Origin: Minisyncoccota bacterium
GTDB lineage: Bacteria > Patescibacteriota > JACMRA01
Length of the DNA: 64,000 nt
Assembly: GCA_014376695.1 (NCBI GenBank)
Contig: JACMRA010000001.1
Span: 1-64,000, forward strand
Direction: 5' to 3'
In this document: piece by piece, positions 58,639-64,000 of the stretch
Layout of the letters: the number at the start of each line of letters is the position of its first letter
Numbering within the stretch: position 1 is the first letter of the stretch
Position numbers and translations under genes: made by a program
Notes under the pieces: model-generated
Told to the model about the DNA's origin: nothing
Database searches by the model: none
The model's input: only the letters and a program-made list of their open reading frames with translations

Positions 58639-59130
58639 ATGGAACAGATTCAATCAATTATGACTAAACTAATTTTAATGGCTGATGGTGGCTCACGAGG
58701 CAACCCCGGCAAAGCTGCTTTTGGGGTCTTAGTTTGGACTGGCGGTCATTTCGTTATATCTAATAGTGTGATTGAGGCTAGCTCTTACCAAACCGTTTGT
58801 GCCTGCGACTCTACTTGGTCGGATGCCGAGTATATTGGGATAGCTACCAACAATGTCGCTGAGTGGCAAGGGCTGATTCATGGGTTAGAGTGGATTGCTA
58901 GTAACTATGAACTATCTCAAATACATCTTCAAATAGTTCTTGATTCCAAATTAGTTATCGAGCAAGCCCGAGGCAAATGGCAAATCAAGCAAGATCATCT
59001 TAAGCCGCTAGCTAGCCAAGCAAAAGAAATTTTGGTTAAGATAGGTCGAGTGGAATATCAACATATATTTAGAGAATACAATAAGCTTGCCGATGCATTA
59101 GTCAATAAGGTACTGGATCAAGTGAAATAA
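58639..59130 (+). CDS. rnhA: Ribonuclease HI
   Basis: 163 residues (156 if the ATG at 58660 is used, which begins directly before the first strand). Hydrolyses RNA in RNA-DNA hybrids. The catalytic carboxylates are present: first Asp in ADGGSRGNPG, Glu in NNVAEWQGL, Asp in VLDSKLV and the last Asp in NKLADAL. An insertion of about 20 residues (EASSYQTVCACDSTWSDAEY) lies between strands 2 and 3. The NNVAEW form is typical of the short bacterial/archaeal RNase HI group rather than of E. coli. Followed after a C8 tract by the 59150 gene. Confidence 0.92.
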   Translation: MEQIQSIMTKLILMADGGSRGNPGKAAFGVLVWTGGHFVISNSVIEASSYQTVCACDSTWSDAEYIGIATNNVAEWQGLIHGLEWIASNYELSQIHLQIVLDSKLVIEQARGKWQIKQDHLKPLASQAKEILVKIGRVEYQHIFREYNKLADALVNKVLDQVK

Positions 59131-59138
59131 CCCCCCCC
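59131..59138 (+). repeat. Homopolymer tract C8 in the rnhA-59150 gap
   Basis: Eight C directly after the rnhA stop codon and 11 bases before the ATG at 59150. A length change here would alter spacing, not a reading frame. Confidence 0.9.
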
Positions 59139-59149
59139 GATTATTATTT

Positions 59150-59524
59150 ATGACTACCAAAGACTTGAGTAATCCCGTTGACTTGTCAGAGATGACTGGC
59201 AAACTGGCTTTGATTGATTTTCAAATGATCAAGCTTTTGGCCCAGCGCTCAAACCTACTAGAAGGACTAAAAAGTACCGAACTAGCAAATTGGCCAGTAA
59301 CTAATTTACTGGAGCTGCACAATATTTTGATGGTGCCGCAGACTCAATTTTACTCGCAGGCCAAAGGCCTCGGTCTTAAAGGTGATTTTGTTCGGCGAAT
59401 ATATCGACAGATCCTTCATTACTCACTTAGTCTAGTTTGTCATAGATTGACCACCCCAAATATTCAATCTATCAAAGCAACAACCAAAATTCAAAAAAAG
59501 AAGTCCAAATCTAACAAAAAATAA
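59150..59524 (+). CDS. Chorismate-mutase-like (AroQ fold) small protein, tentative
   Basis: 124 residues. Residues 12-92 resemble an AroQ-type chorismate mutase helix bundle: KLALIDFQMIKLLAQRSNLLEGLKS corresponds to ID..i..LL.qR......K, and the last helix GDFVRRIYRQILHYSLSLVC matches ....v..i...I...s. However, of the active-site residues only the arginine of QRS and a possible lysine of LKS seem conserved, and there is a basic Lys/Ser tail (IQKKKSKSNKK). It could be a degenerate copy with another role, for example in nucleic-acid binding. It lies 28 bases upstream of argS and is likely co-transcribed with it. Confidence 0.4.
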   Translation: MTTKDLSNPVDLSEMTGKLALIDFQMIKLLAQRSNLLEGLKSTELANWPVTNLLELHNILMVPQTQFYSQAKGLGLKGDFVRRIYRQILHYSLSLVCHRLTTPNIQSIKATTKIQKKKSKSNKK

Positions 59525-59551
59525 GCCACTTAGTCTAATAAACAGTACATT

Positions 59552-61426
59552 ATGACAACTCTCAACTTTGACTACCAATTTTTTGATTCACTAGAAACTA
59601 TTCTCGGTGCAGACTATAATTGGCAACCTGCGCCAAATTTGAGCCTTGGATGCTGGTCCACCAACTCGGCCTTTGTAACTGCCAAAGAAAAAAAAGCCAA
59701 CCCTAATCAAATTGCCTTAGAGCTTACTGTATATCTAAACTCGAAGCTTACTGCCTCAAAGCTTAATTATCTAGTGGCCGTGCAATCAGGGCCATATGTT
59801 AATCTCCAGCTAACTGATTTGGGACTGACTCAGTACCTTGGAACGGGAGTTAATAAGATATCCCAGCCACACCAATCTCAAAAATTGATACTTGAATATA
59901 TCTGTCCCAATATCGCCAAACCCCTGCATGCGGGTCACTTATTACAAGCAAATTACGCAATTGCCCTTCAGCAGATTATGATGATGTCTTTTAGGGCGAT
60001 GCACGCTCGAAGGGCCGTACTTACCAATAATTATTGGGGAGATTGGGGTGTGCAATTCGGTATTTTAATTTGGGCTTGGAAAAGACTCCAAGGTCAAGTG
60101 GTCAAAGTTAGTATCAACGGCGTAGAAGAAAGCCTAGATATTAGCCAGTACGATACAGATCCGGTTATGACCTTGGTCAAGCTCTATGTCTGGGGATCTA
60201 ATCAAAAAGAAAAGGTCGAGAATTGGAAAGATTTAGTTAGGCAGGAACATAAAGCCCTGGAGAGCGGAGATGCGACAAATCGAGAACTGCGGAACAAATT
60301 CTTTGAGGATTCTAAGGTGGCCGTGGAAGCTACAATTAAGCGACTAGATATCCCAAAATTTGATTATAATCTTTCGGAGAGTTCCGTGGAGCCGATTATC
60401 CCCCAAGTTCTCAATTACATCAAAGCTAATAATATAGGTACGGCCGATGGACTAGGTTGGTATGTGGATAGTGATTTTTTTGTGAGTAAAGGCGTGGAGA
60501 TACCGAATTTTGGTCGTTGTTATCTGGTCCAGTCCAAAGATGGTTACACGACTTACGCCCTTCGAGATATTTGCGCCAAAATAATGTTTGCCGAGAATTT
60601 CAATTATGATAAATATATTACCTTTGTTGGCAATGAGCAAATTCACCATTTTAGACAGGTTTATGGTATATTGGATTATATGAATTTATTGCCTGATTTT
60701 GAGACTGAGTTTGGCAAAACGGCCAAAAAAGCAACCAAAAATGGTAATTTAGAGACCATATATAACGGGATGGTGACCCTCCCATCTGGTAAAATGAAGA
60801 CCCGAGAAGGTAAGTTCATTACAGCCAACGACATACTCGATACACTAGAAGCCGAAGCCAGGCGGGTAATCGAGACTAAGCAAATTGAGTTGGGGAACCC
60901 ACAGATAGATCCAGAGACACTAGAAACTCGGACTCAAGCCATTGCCCTATCCGCGATCAAATGGTTCAATCTCAGTCGAGATATCGCAGGCGAATCAATA
61001 TTGGATATGCAGACTATTCTTAAATTTGAGGGTAATACGGGAGTTTATCAATTGTATACTTATGCGCGTCTAAATAGCATTCTAACTAAGAATAATTATC
61101 AGTGCAGAGGCCAAGATGAGGAATTTGTTGATATATCTAAATTTGATGTATCTAAGCTTAATGAGCTAGAAAAGCAATTACTCACCAAAACTATCTATCT
61201 CAACGACACGGTTAGTAAGATCACCAAGAACTATAAAGTCCATCTCTTAACTAATCACTTATACGAAGTCTCAACGATGATTAACAACTGGTACGCCAAA
61301 CATTCGGTAAGCACCGAAACAGATCCAAGTCGCAAAGCCTCAATGTTAACTATGTGCGAATTACTCAAGAATCACTTAGGAGTATGTTTGAGCCTTCTCA
61401 GGATTAGAGTCTTAAATGAGTTGTAG
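59552..61426 (+). CDS. argS: Arginyl-tRNA synthetase
   Basis: 624 residues, class I synthetase charging tRNA-Arg. The N-terminal Add1 domain is followed by the HIGH region PNIAKPLHAGHLLQANYAIAL (HAGH) and NNYWGDWGVQFG, typical of ArgRS. The second signature is the MKTREGKFIT type that replaces KMSKS in many ArgRS, and the C-terminal part has QLYTYARLNSIL and the LYEVSTMINNWY helix. Length is somewhat above the usual 560-580. It presumably serves the tRNA-Arg at 13807 among others. Confidence 0.95.
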   Translation: MTTLNFDYQFFDSLETILGADYNWQPAPNLSLGCWSTNSAFVTAKEKKANPNQIALELTVYLNSKLTASKLNYLVAVQSGPYVNLQLTDLGLTQYLGTGVNKISQPHQSQKLILEYICPNIAKPLHAGHLLQANYAIALQQIMMMSFRAMHARRAVLTNNYWGDWGVQFGILIWAWKRLQGQVVKVSINGVEESLDISQYDTDPVMTLVKLYVWGSNQKEKVENWKDLVRQEHKALESGDATNRELRNKFFEDSKVAVEATIKRLDIPKFDYNLSESSVEPIIPQVLNYIKANNIGTADGLGWYVDSDFFVSKGVEIPNFGRCYLVQSKDGYTTYALRDICAKIMFAENFNYDKYITFVGNEQIHHFRQVYGILDYMNLLPDFETEFGKTAKKATKNGNLETIYNGMVTLPSGKMKTREGKFITANDILDTLEAEARRVIETKQIELGNPQIDPETLETRTQAIALSAIKWFNLSRDIAGESILDMQTILKFEGNTGVYQLYTYARLNSILTKNNYQCRGQDEEFVDISKFDVSKLNELEKQLLTKTIYLNDTVSKITKNYKVHLLTNHLYEVSTMINNWYAKHSVSTETDPSRKASMLTMCELLKNHLGVCLSLLRIRVLNEL

Positions 61427-61443
61427 ACTAAGAGGCCTACCTC

Positions 61444-62889
61444 CTATCGCTTGTATCCAAGATTAAAAATTAAATTCTCGAAGTCTTTGATAGTTGTAGT
61501 CTTAATAAGCGAGCTCACGAATACCGTGTACAACTCGTCGCAAACCTCACCAGTTCCAACAAAACCCAAAATTTGCTTGTTATGTTCATTGTATATTACT
61601 TTGACAAATCCCTCTTTGTCGTCGTTAAAAATTATATTAAAACGGATAATAGGGCCGTATTTACCAACCGCTTTTTTGTAAGGGAGACCGACTGTAACGA
61701 CTGGGCGATTTAGATTGATATATTCATAGTCAAAACTAAAATCAATAATTTCGGTCGCGTTTTGGTTGTTGACAGGGTTAAGCATTACAAGCGATCTGGA
61801 TAGATTGGCCTCGAGGGCGTTGTTTGACTTGTATTTTTCGACGAAGTTATGGAGTTGCTGATCCATGCTTACCTTGCGAAAACTGTTGCTGGCCGAACCA
61901 AATGTCCAGATATTTTTTTGGGTAGTTTGGCCCGTACTAGTGCAATAAATCCCCTTATCACTAAATTTGACACCGACTAATTCGAGCCCTAAACTTTCGC
62001 TATAACTCTCAATAGCTTCGGCGTAAAGATGACTAAAGGTGTAGTTGTTTTCTTCGTCGTCTTCAATCTGGATTAGGGTCGTTGTTTGAGCAGGTGTTTG
62101 GCTCAATGGGTCTTCAGTGACCTCTTTGTCATCGGTAATTTGACCAGGCTCTGATTTAACATTACTGATTTTGCGGATACCGAGGTTGAAATAGAACTCA
62201 ATGCCCTTACGTAGTAGGTTTTGGAGGATGTAGTTAATTCCAGTCGTGTCTTGATTGGGTAGAATTTGCTCTGGAGCCCCCGAGTCAAAAATTGTTACGG
62301 CAGTTCCAAGGTTCGTAAATATTTCGGCAATTTCTAGATTTTGCTTACTGACTCCAAGTATAGCCAGCGATTCAGGAATAACCTCCCCAAAAAAACTATT
62401 ATGTTGATGTAGAAGATTTACATTTTCAATACCTTTGTAATTTGGGAGTGTCATCTCGCTTTTACCAGCGCAGATTAGGCAATGCTCGAAGGCCACGTTA
62501 ACTTCTTGGCCGTCTTTTTGGGCTATTGATAGGATATTTTTGGTGTTAAATTTAGCCCGCCCATAAATTATTTCTAGATTTTCGTATTTGCTAAGGATAT
62601 TTTTTAGTTTTCGATAGCGGTAAGAGACTCGCTTTTTGACCCTTTGACTCAAAAAATCAACGGTTTGATCCTTATCTAGATTGAGATTTGGATATGTCTG
62701 ATTGACTTGGACATATTGTTTGGCCTCGCTACTCAAAATCTCTTTTGGGTAGTCATACGAAAAAAGGTAGGAACCACCAATATCATTAGCTTCTACAAGA
62801 AGAACATCGAGGCCTTGTGAGGCAAGTCTTTGGCAGACATCTAGACCGGTTTTACCGGCTCCAATTATTACAAATTTGTGAAATAGCAT
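61444..62889 (-). CDS. Flavoprotein of the disulfide oxidoreductase family, redox cysteines missing
   Basis: 481 residues with the full layout of lipoamide dehydrogenase/mercuric reductase relatives: FAD-binding FVIIGAGKTGLDVCQRLASQG, EANDIGGS, the NAD-binding LAILGVSKQNLEIAEIFTNLG (normal GxGxxxxE becomes GVSKQNLE), IWTFGS and a C-terminal dimerisation domain. Where the family has GGTCxxxGCxPSK, this protein reads GGSYLFSYDYPKEILSS, so both redox-active cysteines are gone. It is therefore unlikely to be a disulfide reductase. It may oxidise NAD(P)H with another acceptor or have lost activity. An acidic insertion near residues 255-285 (DDKEVTEDPLSQTPA) is also unusual. Convergent with argS, 17 bases apart. 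Confidence 0.85.
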   Translation of the reverse strand: MLFHKFVIIGAGKTGLDVCQRLASQGLDVLLVEANDIGGSYLFSYDYPKEILSSEAKQYVQVNQTYPNLNLDKDQTVDFLSQRVKKRVSYRYRKLKNILSKYENLEIIYGRAKFNTKNILSIAQKDGQEVNVAFEHCLICAGKSEMTLPNYKGIENVNLLHQHNSFFGEVIPESLAILGVSKQNLEIAEIFTNLGTAVTIFDSGAPEQILPNQDTTGINYILQNLLRKGIEFYFNLGIRKISNVKSEPGQITDDKEVTEDPLSQTPAQTTTLIQIEDDEENNYTFSHLYAEAIESYSESLGLELVGVKFSDKGIYCTSTGQTTQKNIWTFGSASNSFRKVSMDQQLHNFVEKYKSNNALEANLSRSLVMLNPVNNQNATEIIDFSFDYEYINLNRPVVTVGLPYKKAVGKYGPIIRFNIIFNDDKEGFVKVIYNEHNKQILGFVGTGEVCDELYTVFVSSLIKTTTIKDFENLIFNLGYKR

Positions 62890-62980
62890 ATCATTAGTTT
62901 TGGTATTGTCTTAGTTTTGAGGCTGAATTAATCAATTAATAATCAACGGCTAACAGTGTATTTACTTAGTCTAAATAAAA

Positions 62981-63856
62981 TTACATTTTTCGTAAAGCCT
63001 CGACTCGTTCTTCGATTTTTGGGTGAGTACTAAACCAGCCTTGAATATTTGCTCCAAAGGACTGTTTTGGCGGCGCTATATAGAAATGATTGGTCGAAGC
63101 TGAGTAATGCTCGGTCGGCACAGGGGAAATATAGAGCTTTTCGAGGGCTGTTATTAGCCCTTCTGGGTAGCGGGTCATAGTGACAGCAGTTGCATCGGCC
63201 AAAAATTCTCGCTCACGAGAGACCGACATGGCAATTAAACTTGCGGCAATTGGAGCTAAAATGCTAAGTATAATGTAAAATACAAAAACCAGTGGCGACT
63301 TATTATCGTTGTCATCGCCGCCCCACATTATAGCCCGAAAACCAAAATCCGTGACAAAAGTAATCACCCCAGCAAGAATGGCAACCATAGTCATAATCAG
63401 GGTGTCCCGATTTTTGATATGCGACAATTCGTGGGCGATAACTCCCTCTATTTGGTTCTTGTCCAAAAGATCTATTAAGCCTTGGTTAAGGCAAATACTA
63501 GCGTGTTTGGGATCTCGACCGCAGGCAAAAGCGTTAGCCGAAGGATCTGGCGAAACAAAAATCTTTGGAATGGGAATGCCTCCAGTTCGACTTAAATTTT
63601 CGACTAAGTTATAGATTTGGGGATTACTGGCTTCGGTGATTTCTTGACCTCCTGCCATTGAAATAGCTATCCCTTCACCAAAAAAGTAACCAACAAAAGA
63701 TTGGCCGATTGAGATAGCCAACCCAACAAAAATCAGTGACGGTTGCTTAAGAACAGTAGCCAAGGCATAGAAAAGCCCACTAATTAAACTAACGAATATT
63801 ATCATTAAAAACCAGGTACGACGGACATTGGAGGCTTGTTGACTATAGACAGACAT
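62981..63856 (-). CDS. htpX: HtpX-type M48 membrane metalloprotease
   Basis: 291 residues. Zinc endopeptidase of membrane quality control. Two N-terminal helices (about 14-36, 40-58), the zinc site AHELSH (H142, E143, H146), third ligand E217 in SREREFLADA, and two more helices in between (about 153-178, 187-210). Other family signs: SPDPSANAFACGRDP and the C-terminal STHPKIEERVEALRKM. All active-site residues present and length is normal. The 63857-64000 end of the window contains no recognisable gene start. Confidence 0.95.
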   Translation of the reverse strand: MSVYSQQASNVRRTWFLMIIFVSLISGLFYALATVLKQPSLIFVGLAISIGQSFVGYFFGEGIAISMAGGQEITEASNPQIYNLVENLSRTGGIPIPKIFVSPDPSANAFACGRDPKHASICLNQGLIDLLDKNQIEGVIAHELSHIKNRDTLIMTMVAILAGVITFVTDFGFRAIMWGGDDNDNKSPLVFVFYIILSILAPIAASLIAMSVSREREFLADATAVTMTRYPEGLITALEKLYISPVPTEHYSASTNHFYIAPPKQSFGANIQGWFSTHPKIEERVEALRKM

Positions 63857-64000
63857 ATATTAAAAATCAAAAAAATCACTGATTGGATATCTAGATTCTA
63901 GCCGATATATATTAGTTTGGTCAAATCCAAAAATAATCCGTTGAATCATAAATTGGCATATAAGCTTATAGCTATAAGAAAAAATACTAATAATAACTGC

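Overview
The window is AT-rich bacterial DNA with compact genes, many short intergenic gaps, standard genetic code (Trp is TGG; TGA is used as a stop, for example at 43859 and 45321) and no rRNA, CRISPR array or recognisable transposase. The gene content suggests a member of the Candidate Phyla Radiation (Patescibacteria), with Saccharibacteria as a plausible but unproven placement: a lone TraG/VirD4-like ATPase, a short prolyl-tRNA synthetase without editing insertion, a phosphoketolase, many small membrane-anchored proteins of unknown function, and few Shine-Dalgarno sequences. Promoters are unusually easy to read: TTGACN, 17 or 18 bases, then a -10 close to TATAAT. In several cases they show that the longest possible reading frame begins too early, and I have shortened those starts (DUF4173-like protein, rmuC, gyrB-like gene, aldehyde dehydrogenase). 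Many of these promoters imply leaders of only about 0-30 nt.

Layout. 1-6482: an incomplete secreted protein running off the left edge, ftsW-trpS, a HIT protein, a NUDIX gene followed by a truncated primase gene, and a secreted surface protein. 6633-15007: xth, gpmI, a phosphoribosyltransferase overlapping a truncated uvrC, two large membrane proteins, tRNA-Arg(UCG) and tRNA-Val(GAC). 15132-22185: a secreted subtilase, a four-gene two-component operon with apparent direct-repeat regulator boxes at its promoter, ZIP and DedA membrane proteins, and a GGDEF-like protein. 22420-29088: an RHH/PIN toxin-antitoxin pair, proS, pirin, a debranching-type glycosidase and an aldehyde dehydrogenase. 29089-33563 is the most accessory-looking stretch: a palindromic repeat, a small gene with its own terminator, several orphan proteins, a frameshifted gene, and a methyltransferase gene sitting between two 133-bp copies of the phosphoketolase promoter and 5' end. 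33611-46610: phosphoketolase, NUDIX, ddl, the TraG-like ATPase, ung, YdeI-type proteins, a CopB-type copper ATPase, an SGNH hydrolase and a frameshifted APH-type kinase. 46952-49861: a CrtI-type desaturase, an antisense-overlapping lycopene cyclase domain and a PhzF protein. 49875-55332: rmuC and an exopolysaccharide unit (GH16 plus a deacetylase-glycosyltransferase fusion). 55542-63856: a gyrB-like gene lacking its ATPase domain, rplJ, rnhA, a chorismate-mutase-like protein, argS, a disulfide-reductase-family flavoprotein without its redox cysteines, and htpX.

The themes I consider most worth follow-up are: three replication or repair proteins present only as partial versions (DnaG, UvrC, GyrB), at least the last with its own good promoter; homopolymer tracts of 7-8 G/C near the 5' ends of a methyltransferase and a kinase, one of which is already out of frame; the methyltransferase insertion flanked by long direct repeats; a duplicated promoter module upstream of two unrelated genes; and carotenoid genes in a genome of this type.
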